This document shows positions 51,763 to 60,155 of a stretch of DNA of 64,000 nucleotides, one piece after another. Origin of the DNA: Psychrobacillus sp. OK028. GTDB lineage: Bacteria; Bacillota; Bacilli; Bacillales_A; Planococcaceae. The stretch spans positions 394,753-458,752 of the forward strand of contig NZ_FNHY01000003.1 of NCBI RefSeq assembly GCF_900103605.1, read 5' to 3'. The notes beneath the pieces are model-generated. The model saw only the letters and a program-made list of their open reading frames with translations. It made no database searches and was not told where the DNA came from. The number at the start of each line of letters is the position of its first letter. Position 1 is the first letter of the stretch. The translations under genes and the position numbers were made by a program.

Positions 51763-53298
51763 ATGAGACTGCCTACCTTTATTAAACAAACAGCGCTGCG
51801 TACTGGTGCTATATTTCTCGTTAAAGTTATCGGCCTCGCCATTCGCATTCCTTTGTTTAGGCTTCTCGGCTCAGAAGGAATGGGAATTTATCAAATTGTT
51901 TATTCTGTTTATGGATTCGCACTTACGTTGCTCTCAGGTGGTTTTCCTACATCGTTGGCATTATTGACCGCTAAGGATAAAAAACAGGGTTGGCTTGTTT
52001 ATAAAAGTCTGGCTGTACCCATTTTGTTCCTTGGAACTGTTTCCAGTTTGCTTTGTTTCGCCATAGCGCCAAATATTGCACATTTTCTCGGAGATAACAG
52101 CTTGACGTTTCCCCTCCGCTGCCTAGCTCCGGCGCTTTTTATTGTTCCACTGCTTCAGCTATACCGAGGATTCTTACAAGGTGTGGAGTTCTACGGATAT
52201 GTGGCCGTTTCTGAACTAATAGAACAAACGGTTCGTGTTGGAACAATGCTTTTGCTTGTCGTTCTATGGATGAAACAAGGCACTTATGCTGCCGCAGGGG
52301 GTGCCGTTTTAGGTGCATTTACAGGTGCCTGTATCGCATTATTGTTTCTTTGGTTGCTGAAATATAATAAAAGATTGAAGCTGATACCTGCCACCAATAA
52401 CGGAACATATAATAAATCCGCCCGGTGGCTGATCCTTGGACCTGGGATTTTTTTGTTTTTCAAATCATCCTTTGCTATTACATTAACGCGTATCGTTATG
52501 CCTGCGTCCGATTTTCTTGATGCGTTAATCATTCCTAGCCGTCTGCAAGTTTCTGGCCTAAGTCAATCAGAGGCTATTGCCATTTTCGGAGAAGTTTTCG
52601 GAATTGCGACAACTATCGTGTATCTACCTACTATTGTTACCGCGGCAATATCATATACGATGGCTGCTAAGTTAACGGCCAATTGGCAAAACGGGAAAAA
52701 AAGTAGTTTTGTTGAGCGTTCCAGTCTGTCCTTAGAAATCGGGTGGTTCTGGGGAATCAGTTCCATGTTAATCCTTTTTTTTCATGCAGATGATTTATCT
52801 ATGCTAATTGTGGGTAGTCAAGAGGCAACCGAAGCAATACGCTACATGTCTTTTGCTCCTCTTATTGCCGGCATGCGGGAGCTAACGACAACGATCCTTT
52901 GGGCGGCTAATCAAAAAAAGGCTCCCATAGTCGGTTTACTAGTAGGCCTTATTTGTTCTGCCATCGCCGCTTATTATTTAACGGCAATACCGGGATTCGC
53001 TTATGCAGGTGTTGCGATTAGCGCTTTTATCTTGGAAATAACATCCCTCCTCTGGAATGCGCTCATTATACAAAAAAGATGCAAAGGCGCGTTTCCTGTA
53101 ATGACGTTATTGGCATATTTAATTTTTCTTGCGTCAATAGGCTTTCTTAACGTTCCGTTCAAAAAATTTCTGTTGTATATCGGTATAGAATCAGGAACCA
53201 TGCAATCGCTCGGCAGCATGCTATTTTTTATAGGATGCATTGCCTTATTCTTGCTGCTACGATTTTGGGGAAGGGGAAGCTTTAGAAGGTATCGCTAA
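51763..53298 (+). CDS. MurJ/SpoVB-family polysaccharide flippase
   Basis: The 511-residue protein has 12-14 helices and the SpoVB/Wzx-MOP pattern (FRLLGSEGMGIYQIVYSVYG near 33-52, LPTIVTAAISYTMAA, SGGFPTSLA). Such proteins move lipid-linked precursors across the membrane; SpoVB acts in spore cortex synthesis. The exact paralogue is not decided here. Its base use is slightly richer in G+C than the neighbouring cassettes. Confidence 0.88.
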   Translation: MRLPTFIKQTALRTGAIFLVKVIGLAIRIPLFRLLGSEGMGIYQIVYSVYGFALTLLSGGFPTSLALLTAKDKKQGWLVYKSLAVPILFLGTVSSLLCFAIAPNIAHFLGDNSLTFPLRCLAPALFIVPLLQLYRGFLQGVEFYGYVAVSELIEQTVRVGTMLLLVVLWMKQGTYAAAGGAVLGAFTGACIALLFLWLLKYNKRLKLIPATNNGTYNKSARWLILGPGIFLFFKSSFAITLTRIVMPASDFLDALIIPSRLQVSGLSQSEAIAIFGEVFGIATTIVYLPTIVTAAISYTMAAKLTANWQNGKKSSFVERSSLSLEIGWFWGISSMLILFFHADDLSMLIVGSQEATEAIRYMSFAPLIAGMRELTTTILWAANQKKAPIVGLLVGLICSAIAAYYLTAIPGFAYAGVAISAFILEITSLLWNALIIQKRCKGAFPVMTLLAYLIFLASIGFLNVPFKKFLLYIGIESGTMQSLGSMLFFIGCIALFLLLRFWGRGSFRRYR

Positions 53299-53552
53299 CT
53301 AAATGGAAATTATATGAACCAACGTTCGCCTCAGACCTCTATACACTCTTTTTATTAAGATGATAGGTACGTAGCACATAGCAAAATCCGAGATATAATG
53401 GGCATCTTTGGAAAGAATGATCTAATCGAAGGAGGAGAACCTTACGCATACGGTTTCAAAGTCGAAGCAGCGCTTGCTAACAATACAAACCTTCGTAATC
53501 TCATCTATATTAAAATTTAAATATCTATTTTTCTTTAATGGTGTTATTCCAT

Positions 53553-53599
53553 GAAGAAAGACGCTTTCCTTATTTCAGAAAAGCGCCCGATTGTTGAAG
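53553..53599 (-). repeat. Cassette repeat, GACGC-centre variant
   Basis: AAAGACGCTTTCC...GGAAAGCGT-type hairpin (arms GACGCTTTCC and GAAAAGCGC), then CCCGATTGTTGAAG. Left end missing. Confidence 0.6.
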
Positions 53600-54076
53600 A
53601 TCTTTAGTCTACTAAATTTCAGGGGTTACACCTATATCTGGTGTTATACCAGAATAGTCCAGAGGTATTGGATACCTTCCCCAATAATGACGCACGAAAT
53701 TTCCCACTCCAATTTACCATTTCTTCTTTTGGTGAGAAACCCGGTAAATTGACATTAACAGATAGTTATCAAGGTGAGGATTTTGTAGACGGTCTTATTT
53801 ACCTATTGATTCTTGATTTAATACCATAGACATGTAATTAATTGAAAATGTACTTGTTTTAACATCATAATCAATAATTATTTGCGGAATAATATAAGAT
53901 ACTCATGCGAAAATAAATCCTAATTAAAAATCTATCGGACTTCCTTCCTCTTGTTTTAAAACATGCATAACAGGAGTTTTAACTTTTTTAACATTAAGAT
54001 TGCCTCTTTTTCCCGTTCCATTATTTCGCCTATTTAATCCAATAAATGTGATAATAGCATATTCCAAGATTAACTG
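53600..54076. other. Region without a convincing gene
   Basis: A 62-codon + strand frame at 53641-53829 (FPNNDARNFPLQFTISSFGE) lacks a clear site and may be a fragment. At 53398-53520 a 40-codon + frame ending NLRNLIYIKI could be another remnant. The rest is AT-rich. Confidence 0.4.
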
Positions 54077-54167
54077 TTCAACTAAGCTGCATATTTAGTT
54101 CAATCAGAAAAAAGGCTTTACTTCTCTTGAAGTAAAGCACCCGTTAGTTTAAGTGTAACTCTTCACA
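54077..54167 (-). repeat. Cassette repeat, GCTTTACT type with long-type tail
   Basis: TTCAACTAAGCTGCATA left, GGCTTTACTTC...AGTAAAGC centre, ACCCGTTAGTTTAAG then TGTAACTCTTCACAA right. Confidence 0.9.
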
Positions 54168-54282
54168 AACTCTGTGCTACATTAAAGTTAGGGGAGTAGT
54201 CGGATTCTTCGAATGCTGCATCTATATCAAAACGCTCTAAGAACTGTTCATAATCTGCAAATAACGTAAAACGACCACACAC
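54163..54282 (-). pseudogene. SRAP-domain (YedK/HMCES) N-terminal fragment
   Basis: GTG at 54280-54282 behind AGGTGGGATT opens MCGRFTLFADYEQFLERFDI, then AAFEESDYSPNFNVAQSL and TGA at the repeat. This is the start of a SRAP protein with the catalytic Cys2, which crosslinks to abasic sites in single-stranded DNA. The normal protein has over 200 residues, so the later active-site residues are absent. The stop codon lies in the repeat tail. Confidence 0.8.
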
Positions 54283-54408
54283 AATAATCCCACCTTTTTA
54301 TAACTTAATAAAACGAAAATCTAGCTAAAAAATATAAACACTTAAATAAAAAACTTCATTTCCGTTACCAAAATTAAGAATGTCTTTTTATCTTTATGTT
54401 ACTTCCAA

Positions 54409-54903
54409 CTATTTAAAACTTTCTTTTTCACTTATTTCTGTCAATACTTCATCAAATGCAAGATACTTAAGAGAATTTTTATCTGTATCTCTTAACAGTA
54501 TTTGCAGGTCATTCAATACGGAATCACTGGTAGTTCCAGCGATAGAATTAAACTTTTTCTGCTCATTTAATTCAAGCAGAGAGATTATCATATGATTATA
54601 CAAAGCAGGAAAATCAGTTTTTATAGATTCTTTATTATTTATAAAAGATTTTATATAATCTTCAAAAATATAATCTGGAGAAATTTCATTATATGGAGTA
54701 AAAATTGCTGCGGATTCTACGATCCAATTCTCGAGTCCCGCTGCAAAAACAAGTAGTGAATATTTTCTAGTTTCTTGATTAGTATCGGCAAAATATTTAA
54801 AAAAGTAATCGAAATTTTGTTCATTCCAATCTTTGGCTGTGTCTAAGCCTATTGGAATATATCCTAAAATGTGTTTAGCTTTGCCTATTATTAAATCTGT
54901 CAT
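54409..54903 (-). CDS. Helical protein of unknown family (cassette gene)
   Basis: The 164-residue protein starts at ATG behind GGGGGGAAA. It has no signal and is mostly helical (YFFKYFADTNQETRKYSLLV, NHMIISLLELNEQKKFNSIA), similar in style to immunity proteins. No family recognised. Confidence 0.6.
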   Translation of the reverse strand: MTDLIIGKAKHILGYIPIGLDTAKDWNEQNFDYFFKYFADTNQETRKYSLLVFAAGLENWIVESAAIFTPYNEISPDYIFEDYIKSFINNKESIKTDFPALYNHMIISLLELNEQKKFNSIAGTTSDSVLNDLQILLRDTDKNSLKYLAFDEVLTEISEKESFK

Positions 54904-54950
54904 AACGTATTTCCCCCCAGAAATAATTAAGATACTTTAATTAGAATAAA

Positions 54951-54992
54951 AACGCCATCCTGCAAAGATGTTTACTTTGCGGAGTGGCATTA
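54951..54992 (-). terminator. Hairpin with T-run between repeat and gene
   Basis: On the minus strand AATGCCACTCCGCAAAG and CTTTGCAGGATGGCG pair, followed by TTTTTATTC. It lies between the repeat at 55023 and the start of the 164-aa gene, so it looks like an extra terminator. Confidence 0.6.
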
Positions 54993-55022
54993 CTTGTAGA
55001 TGCTAAACTCTTACGTAGGGCA

Positions 55023-55090
55023 TTCAACTAACCTGCATAAGAAAAAAAGGCTTTACCCCTTCTTGAAGTAAAGCACTCGTTAGTTGAAGA
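55023..55090 (-). repeat. Cassette repeat, GCTTTACC type, shortened left half
   Basis: TTCAACTAACCTGCATAAG left (inner GTTAGTTCAA lost), GGCTTTACCCC...AGTAAAGC centre, ACTCGTTAGTTGAAGAAG right. Confidence 0.9.
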
Positions 55091-55096
55091 AGAAGG

Positions 55097-55411
55097 TTAA
55101 TTTTTGACTGTTTTTATATCAAATTTCATATTGTCTAAATCCCAAATATCATCATCCGTATTAGAGAAGACAGTTATCTCAAGTTTCTGTCCAATGCTAT
55201 ATCTCTCTATATTATCAACAGGTATTTCGTATACATTTCCGTCTTTTCTACCTTCATCCATCCCATCATACTCTTTAATAACTAACATTTCTTCTTCAAC
55301 AAGTATTTCCTCAACTGTACCAGTGAAAGTAAATTTTTCTTGATAATTAGAACAACCAGCAATAAATAAACAAATTAATAATATAAAACCTACTGTGATT
55401 TTGTTTTTCAC
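55097..55411 (-). CDS. DUF3221-like lipoprotein (cassette gene)
   Basis: The preferred GTG start at 55409-55411 is behind AAGGGGGTG. The protein of 104 residues has a lipobox LFIAGCS and an OB-fold-like domain (FTFTGTVEEILVEEEMLVIK, EIPVDNIERYSIGQKLEITV) like small Bacillus DUF3221 lipoproteins. Outer membrane face. Its stop overlaps the repeat edge. Confidence 0.65.
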   Translation of the reverse strand: MKNKITVGFILLICLFIAGCSNYQEKFTFTGTVEEILVEEEMLVIKEYDGMDEGRKDGNVYEIPVDNIERYSIGQKLEITVFSNTDDDIWDLDNMKFDIKTVKN

Positions 55412-55430
55412 AATCACACCCCCTTGAAAA

Positions 55431-55454
55431 ATTAGAAGCCCGTTAGCTCAATAA
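55431..55454 (-). repeat. Cassette repeat, right-end remnant
   Basis: AGAAGCCCGTTAGCTCAATAAG-like end (AGAAGCCCG, TTAGCTCAATAAG). Confidence 0.6.
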
Positions 55455-55496
55455 GAAGTCGGATATAAATACCCGTTTTTTCCACAGTCGCAAAGG

Positions 55497-55871
55497 TTAA
55501 TCTTCTTTTTTAGGAGTAAAATTAATTTTAGCAACATCACTAATAATCGGTAGTGTAGGCTGGTCTGCCACCTGCACCTGACTACCAACCCATATTTCAA
55601 CGTATTGGTCTTTTTCAAAATTTGCAGCTGAATAATACTTAGTATCCAACTGAATAATTCCCTCGCCATCATCATTCAACCCAAAACCATTTCCCTGAAT
55701 TAACAGTTGAGTTTTATTTCCATCAACTTTTACTATTATTCCTTTAATATCTGCTGAACGATTATATTCACTACTATCCTTTGAATTTGCAGGGTCTTCA
55801 ACGGTATGTTGATTACAAGCAGATAACAATAACACTAAAATAAAAGTAAAAAACAACTCTTTAATTTTCAT
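55497..55871 (-). CDS. DUF3221-like lipoprotein (cassette gene)
   Basis: The start at ATG 55869-55871 gives a lipobox LLLLSACN (Cys19) and a domain IKGIIVKVDGNKTQLLIQGN, YVEIWVGSQVQVADQ typical of DUF3221/OB-fold lipoproteins. It resembles the neighbour at 55097 in style but not in sequence. Outer membrane face. Confidence 0.65.
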   Translation of the reverse strand: MKIKELFFTFILVLLLSACNQHTVEDPANSKDSSEYNRSADIKGIIVKVDGNKTQLLIQGNGFGLNDDGEGIIQLDTKYYSAANFEKDQYVEIWVGSQVQVADQPTLPIISDVAKINFTPKKED

Positions 55872-55921
55872 ATTATATCCCTCATATATTTTAGACATCA
55901 AATAGTCATTTAGTTTCGTTA

Positions 55922-56004
55922 TTGAATTAAACTGGACCGTTAGTTCAGAAAAAGCTACCCTTGCAGACAGCCACTTGTTAAACTAAAGCACTCGTTAGTT
56001 GAAG
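55922..56004 (-). repeat. Cassette repeat, GCCAC-type centre
   Basis: TTGAATTAAACTGGACCG left, GCTACCCTTGCAGACAGCCAC centre in two parts (GCTACCC, GCAGACAGCCAC), AACTAAAGCACTCG and TTAGTTGAAG right. Confidence 0.85.
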
Positions 56005-56027
56005 ACAATTATAAAAGTAAGCATTTA

Positions 56028-56585
56028 TTACTTCTCCCAATTAAGCATATATAAATTTGAAAGTTTAACTTCTATAATGGAATCCTTTTCAATATCAACT
56101 TCTACCTCTTTATCATGTGGAAACAAATAAAATGCAAATGAATCTCCATCCTTATAATTTAAACCAGATGAACTAGAAGGATATATTTTATAAATGTCAT
56201 CTTGAAATGTCGCTGTTGCGTTAACTTGGTTAATATGTGTAAAACCATTTTCGGTTCGTGCGTGTTCACTGCCTGATACTACTGTTGCACCTCTTAAACT
56301 ATAAGTCCCACTGGACATAAAGCTAACTTCGTAATCTGAATTACCATTGACAAATACTTTTTCTACGTAAATTTGATTCTCCCCATCATCATAAAGCACT
56401 TTCCCCTCATTACTATCAAAATCACTCAAATCAATCTTTACAGAATACTCTCCATCAACAGGATAGGATTGCACTTGATAACCTTCAACATCATCAGCAA
56501 TAACACTAATTCCGTTTATCCAAAGGTTCAGCAATCCACTAATCCAAAGTGTTAATACAATTGTTCCTACACCAATTATTAACAC
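56028..56585 (-). CDS. Membrane-anchored extracellular protein (cassette gene)
   Basis: The 185-residue frame starts at GTG without a clear site; the frame is open upstream. One hydrophobic segment (VLIIGVGTIVLTLWISGLLN) precedes a beta-rich domain (GEYSVKIDLSDFDSNEGKVL, IEVKLSNLYMLNW). No family recognised. Confidence 0.55.
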   Translation of the reverse strand: MLIIGVGTIVLTLWISGLLNLWINGISVIADDVEGYQVQSYPVDGEYSVKIDLSDFDSNEGKVLYDDGENQIYVEKVFVNGNSDYEVSFMSSGTYSLRGATVVSGSEHARTENGFTHINQVNATATFQDDIYKIYPSSSSGLNYKDGDSFAFYLFPHDKEVEVDIEKDSIIEVKLSNLYMLNWEK

Positions 56586-56679
56586 TTTAATAAAATGTGT
56601 TTTTGCTTTAAACCCCCACTTTTGTGCAATAATTTACATATATTAACTTATTCAACACAATCAATAAAAAACCTTCTTG

Positions 56680-56757
56680 TTCCACTAAACTGCTTCTTTA
56701 GTTCAATAAGAAAAAAAGCTTTACCCCTTCTTTAAGTAAAGCACCCGTTAGTTGAAA
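56680..56757 (-). repeat. Cassette repeat, GCTTTACC type
   Basis: TTCCACTAAACTGCTTC left, AGCTTTACCCC...AGTAAAGC centre, ACCCGTTAGTTGAAAGAG right. Confidence 0.92.
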
Positions 56758-56975
56758 GAGAAAAGTGAAGTTTATTCAATAATGACGCCATTTAATTGAA
56801 TAACTAAAATATCATCTCAGTTAGAATAAATTATGTATTCCGGTTGTTCTATCGAAAGGAAAGTATCTTGCCAACGGTAAACGAACGGTCGGAGCTTACA
56901 TATCTGAAAAACGCGTCCGGTCTACAAATCAGTTTGGCTCCTTTATTGCGATTGAAACGATTGTTTTACGTAGAG
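56758..56975 (+). other. Possible gene remnant on the + strand
   Basis: Between repeat and next gene a + strand frame reads ...SILPTVNERSELTYLKNASG..., open without a start. It may be a fragment of an aldose-epimerase-like gene, but the match is weak. Confidence 0.25.
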
Positions 56976-57425
56976 TCAATGCTCGTGGTCCTCTACTTGT
57001 TCCTTCATGATGCTTAAGATTGTGAAGCTTTCAACGGTGGAATCCTGCTGACACCCTTCCAATGTATAGGTGAACAATTGCTGTCCCTCCTCTGATATCA
57101 GCTCCGAACAGGTCATGTTCACTTTGGCGGGGCTGTCTCCCAGATCCTTATTTTTTGAAAGATCAATTTCCAAATTGAATACAGATCCATCGAAAGATAA
57201 ATTGTACAATGTTGGATTTCCTTCCGGTGTATAATTGGCAATCCGTACGTAAGCCGCTTCTTTCGCTTCGATGTTGTCCAAGAATCGTTCAAAGCGGTGG
57301 AAATTGTAAACAGGTCCATTCATATTAATAACATCGCCGTTTTTTGCCGCTGTTTCGCTATCATATGAACAAGCGGATAGCATACACGTTCCGAGAAACA
57401 GTAGTAGACACAAAAGTTTTCGCAT
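56976..57425 (-). CDS. DUF4362 lipoprotein (cassette gene)
   Basis: The start at ATG 57423-57425 behind GGGAGG gives a lipobox LSACS. The mature domain (TAAKNGDVINMNGPVYNFHR, VRIANYTPEGNPTLYNLSFD, VNMTCSEL) has the DUF4362 pattern of secreted Bacillus lipoproteins. Length 149 is typical. Function unknown. Confidence 0.8.
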   Translation of the reverse strand: MRKLLCLLLFLGTCMLSACSYDSETAAKNGDVINMNGPVYNFHRFERFLDNIEAKEAAYVRIANYTPEGNPTLYNLSFDGSVFNLEIDLSKNKDLGDSPAKVNMTCSELISEEGQQLFTYTLEGCQQDSTVESFTILSIMKEQVEDHEH

Positions 57426-57611
57426 AGTAATTCCTCCCATGGTATCCATGACATTTCACCTTCACTGTATGCGCTAAACCATCAATCTATCCCACAGCAA
57501 TACATAAAAACATTTCAGAAGGCGGTTTTTATGTTACCTTCCGCAAGATGCCATAAACTGTTCACAGACAAATTTGGCGTAATTCTATGCTTCTTTTGGT
57601 ATGATTGAGAC

Positions 57612-57676
57612 ATCGTATTTTAATAAGAAAAAAGGCTTTACTCCTTCTTGAAGTAAAGCACCCGTTAGTTGAACAA
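57612..57676 (-). repeat. Cassette repeat, GCTTTACT type, left arm missing
   Basis: CATCGTATTTTAATAAG left remnant, GGCTTTACTCC...AGTAAAGC centre, ACCCGTTAGTTGAACAAG right. Confidence 0.88.
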
Positions 57677-57683
57677 GGTTGTA

Positions 57684-58175
57684 TTACCCCTGACGTAATA
57701 TTTTATGAAACATTCTTGGTTTATGTTTTTCAAAACCCATTATCAATTCTTTTCCATATACAGTTATGGTTCTTTCCCAAGGGTGTCCTAAATATCCCCA
57801 TTGAAAATCCTTATGAATAAAGAAATAATAATCGCCGTTTGGAAAAATTGGTACTGTCCATTCATCGAATTCGTTTTTATGAAATTCTAAACTGGAATTT
57901 ATCCAATAGCATTCATGTTGCCAATCCAAAGCATAAATATTTTCATCTTTGGACGTAATTTCTTGAAAAACAAGTAATGCTTTTTCTTCTAAGTCAACAA
58001 ACGCATCCAAATCTTCAGATTCTCCAAAATATAGAGAGACATCGTAGGTAATAAAAGGTGATGGTACTTTAAAAGAAGGGAAATCGGTAGTGCTAGGTTC
58101 AAACTTCAATTCGTCATATATTTTATTCCATACTTTTTCATACTCAGCATTGGATAGTTTAAGCCAATTTTTCAT
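57684..58175 (-). CDS. DUF2716 protein (cassette gene)
   Basis: From ATG 58173-58175 behind AAGGTGG the protein has 163 residues. It shows PSPFITYDVSLYFGES, the highly conserved YALDWQHECYWINSSLE, and GDYYFFIHKDFQWGYLGHPW, which are DUF2716 features. It is a cytoplasmic protein of unknown role, common in Bacillus accessory regions. Confidence 0.82.
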   Translation of the reverse strand: MKNWLKLSNAEYEKVWNKIYDELKFEPSTTDFPSFKVPSPFITYDVSLYFGESEDLDAFVDLEEKALLVFQEITSKDENIYALDWQHECYWINSSLEFHKNEFDEWTVPIFPNGDYYFFIHKDFQWGYLGHPWERTITVYGKELIMGFEKHKPRMFHKILRQG

Positions 58176-58228
58176 TTGAATTATTACCACCTTAACGACT
58201 TTTAGTAGCGTCTATTATAACATTCCTT

Positions 58229-58275
58229 CTTAAACTAAACTGCTGCGTTAGTTTAAGTACATTCTTTCACAAACT
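58229..58275 (-). repeat. Cassette repeat, left half of the long type
   Basis: TTAAACTAAACTGCTGCG, TTAGTTTAAG, then TTCTTTCACAAAC. The rest is missing. Confidence 0.75.
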
Positions 58276-58391
58276 TTTTTATATTCTAACATAAATATCC
58301 AATTCTAGATGTAGGATAGTTGTCATAAAAGCATTTTACGAAAAAACAACCATCACCTTTAACATAGCCTAAAATAAAAAAACACCTTCCA

Positions 58392-58565
58392 TTAGTCTGG
58401 TTGGTGGTTTTTAGCTTCTTCAGCTCTATTTATACTTTCGCATACCTTACCTAAAGCAATCAATTCATTTTTACTCATCCTCGACATTTCATCCAATGCA
58501 CCCAGTATTAATTCTGGATCATACTTATCAAGCATTTCGTTAAAGAGTTCTTCTGTTCTATCCAA
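58392..58565 (-). CDS. 57-aa helical protein, end of the YolD-like operon
   Basis: A TTG at 58563-58565 behind GGGTGGG opens 57 residues: DRTEELFNEMLDKYDPELIL, GALDEMSRMSKNELIALGKV. All helical. It starts 14 bp after the YolD-like stop, so it is probably in the same operon. No family recognised. Confidence 0.6.
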   Translation of the reverse strand: MDRTEELFNEMLDKYDPELILGALDEMSRMSKNELIALGKVCESINRAEEAKNHQPD

Positions 58566-58578
58566 TTCATTCCCACCC

Positions 58579-58947
58579 TTAATCCATTATAGTTACGTCT
58601 ACTATTTCATCCAATTTTAATTGTAGCAAAGAAAATGGATCTTCTAATTCAATTACTCTTCTCCTTAGATCCACACTCTCCACAATCCCTCTCTTGTAAA
58701 TAAACGTTCCATCCCTCCACAACTTCACTTTAGTATCAGCTTTGCTTTTAATGGCCTCATCCAGCGTGTGATTTATTGCATCATAGTCCCATTCATTCAA
58801 ATCTGGTCTTGGCTCTCTTTTAATTTCTTTGCTATATTCTCTTAGTAAAGCAACATGTTCTGGAAGCATCATAGCAACCCACTTCTTGTTTCCCCTGTCT
58901 TGTAACTTGGATAAATCAAAAACTGGTTCGTAAAATTCGTCATTCAT
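58579..58947 (-). CDS. YolD-like protein
   Basis: The 122-residue protein has DRGNKKWVAMMLPEHVALLR near the N-terminus, the YolD family motif (RDRGMKW...MMPEH). YolD-like proteins accompany UvrX-type error-prone polymerases in Bacillus and phage SPbeta. No polymerase is present here. Its ATG overlaps the upstream gene's stop (ATGA). Likely DNA-damage related; the exact role is not known. Confidence 0.8.
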   Translation of the reverse strand: MNDEFYEPVFDLSKLQDRGNKKWVAMMLPEHVALLREYSKEIKREPRPDLNEWDYDAINHTLDEAIKSKADTKVKLWRDGTFIYKRGIVESVDLRRRVIELEDPFSLLQLKLDEIVDVTIMD

Positions 58948-59165
58948 ACAACTTCACGCTCCTTGTTTATGATGGGAACAAATGCAAGTACATTTTCAAT
59001 TTTAAAAAACCTCTTAGCATTGCGTGAGAAACAAATAGCCTTGAATGTATTTCCTTCCACAGATAACACCTTAACCTTTCGCTTGCTGATTTCTCCATTG
59101 TTTTTCATGTAAATCATTTCGCATATTTGGTTATGTTGCATCGCTTTTAAAATATTTATACGCAC
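58944..59165 (-). CDS. WYL-like small protein, first gene of the YolD-like operon
   Basis: A GTG at 59163-59165 behind AAGGAGG opens 73 residues (AMQHNQICEMIYMKNNGEIS, KRKVKVLSVEGNTFKAICF). The beta pattern with IYMKNNGEISKRKV resembles a WYL/SH3-like ligand-sensing domain often found beside YolD genes. Translationally coupled to the next gene. Confidence 0.7.
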   Translation of the reverse strand: MRINILKAMQHNQICEMIYMKNNGEISKRKVKVLSVEGNTFKAICFSRNAKRFFKIENVLAFVPIINKEREVV

Positions 59166-59195
59166 GCTTGTTCCCTCCTTCTTTAAATTAGTATA

Positions 59196-59209
59196 CGAAC
59201 AAACATTCT
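59196..59209. promoter_or_regulatory. Candidate LexA (DinR) box
   Basis: CGAACAAACATTCT is close to the Bacillus consensus CGAAC-N4-GTTCG (CGAAC half perfect, the other half with two changes). It sits between the divergent YolD operon and the ligase gene and could serve both. Confidence 0.5.
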
Positions 59210-59308
59210 GTTTTACAACAAGTAAATTATTCTAATTTAATAACCAACCTGTTAAGCGTATTGTAATTTTTCTAATTGGAAACAATATAACTTGAGGTGA
59301 AATAGATA

Positions 59309-60073
59309 ATGAAAATCGTGAAGCCAATGCTATTAGAGTACCAAGAAGAAGCAACTTCGGAAGAAGGTTGGATATATGAACCTAAGTACGATGGTATAAG
59401 ACTTTTAGTAGGTAACGACTTCTCGTATACAAGACATGGCACCATTACAACAAATCGTTTCCCAGAACTATTATTTTCAGGTACTGATGTTTTATTGGAT
59501 GGAGAGCTAATAGCACCTGGTACAGGATCGCCAGATGATTTTGAAGGTGTTATGTCGCGCTTTATTGGTAATAAGGAACAAGAAATAATCTTCATGGCAT
59601 TTGATATTATTACCTATAAAAATGAAACAATAACAAGGTTGCCAATCGAAGAAAGAAAAGGATTACTTACTGAAGTGTTGTCAAATATCGACTCTCCATA
59701 TATGAACTTAGTTCCATACATATACACTGAAGGTGAAGCGGTCTTTAATTTAATGAAGGAAAATAAAATGGAAGGTGTAGTTGCAAAACGATTAGGTACA
59801 CCATATTTAACAGGCAAACGTTCAGACAATTGGAGGAAAAGTATTGTTTGGAGTTATCATGATTGTGTAGTTTTGAAGGTTACATATGGTCCTTTAACTG
59901 TGCAACTATGTAGTGTAGAAGGAAGTTATTTAGGAAGTGTGCAAATAGGTTTTACAAGTGAAGTTAAAGAAAAGATATTTTCAAGAACTCCACCTTATAA
60001 TTGCAAAGTGAAATCTAGAGGGTGGACTAGCTCGGGTAAGTTGAGAATACCTCTAATTGTTTCTATAGAATAA
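59309..60073 (+). CDS. Small ATP-dependent DNA ligase (YoqV/LigD-domain-like)
   Basis: The 254-residue protein has nucleotidyltransferase motif I EPKYDGIR (Lys27, the adenylated residue by analogy), motif III-like IFMAFDII, motif IV EGVVAKR and motif V WRKS, followed by an OB-fold-like C-terminal domain (VVLKVTYGPL and the following strands). It is the length of SPbeta YoqV-type ligases and would seal nicks. Start behind GAGGTGAAA. It is divergent from the YolD operon across the LexA-like box. Confidence 0.85.
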   Translation: MKIVKPMLLEYQEEATSEEGWIYEPKYDGIRLLVGNDFSYTRHGTITTNRFPELLFSGTDVLLDGELIAPGTGSPDDFEGVMSRFIGNKEQEIIFMAFDIITYKNETITRLPIEERKGLLTEVLSNIDSPYMNLVPYIYTEGEAVFNLMKENKMEGVVAKRLGTPYLTGKRSDNWRKSIVWSYHDCVVLKVTYGPLTVQLCSVEGSYLGSVQIGFTSEVKEKIFSRTPPYNCKVKSRGWTSSGKLRIPLIVSIE

Positions 60074-60076
60074 AAA

Positions 60077-60113
60077 AAGCGACTAACTCAATTAAGAGAA
60101 AGTCGCTCTTTTT
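60077..60113 (+). terminator. Terminator after the ligase
   Basis: GCGACT and AGTCGC arms, then TCTTTTTC. Confidence 0.75.
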
Positions 60114-60119
60114 CTAGCC

Positions 60120-60155
60120 ATTAAACTAGCCGCATAGCCGCATGAATCGTTCAAC
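60120..60155 (-). repeat. Weak cassette-repeat remnant
   Basis: ATTAAACTAGCCGC and GAATCGTTCAACTA only vaguely match the ends. Confidence 0.35.
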
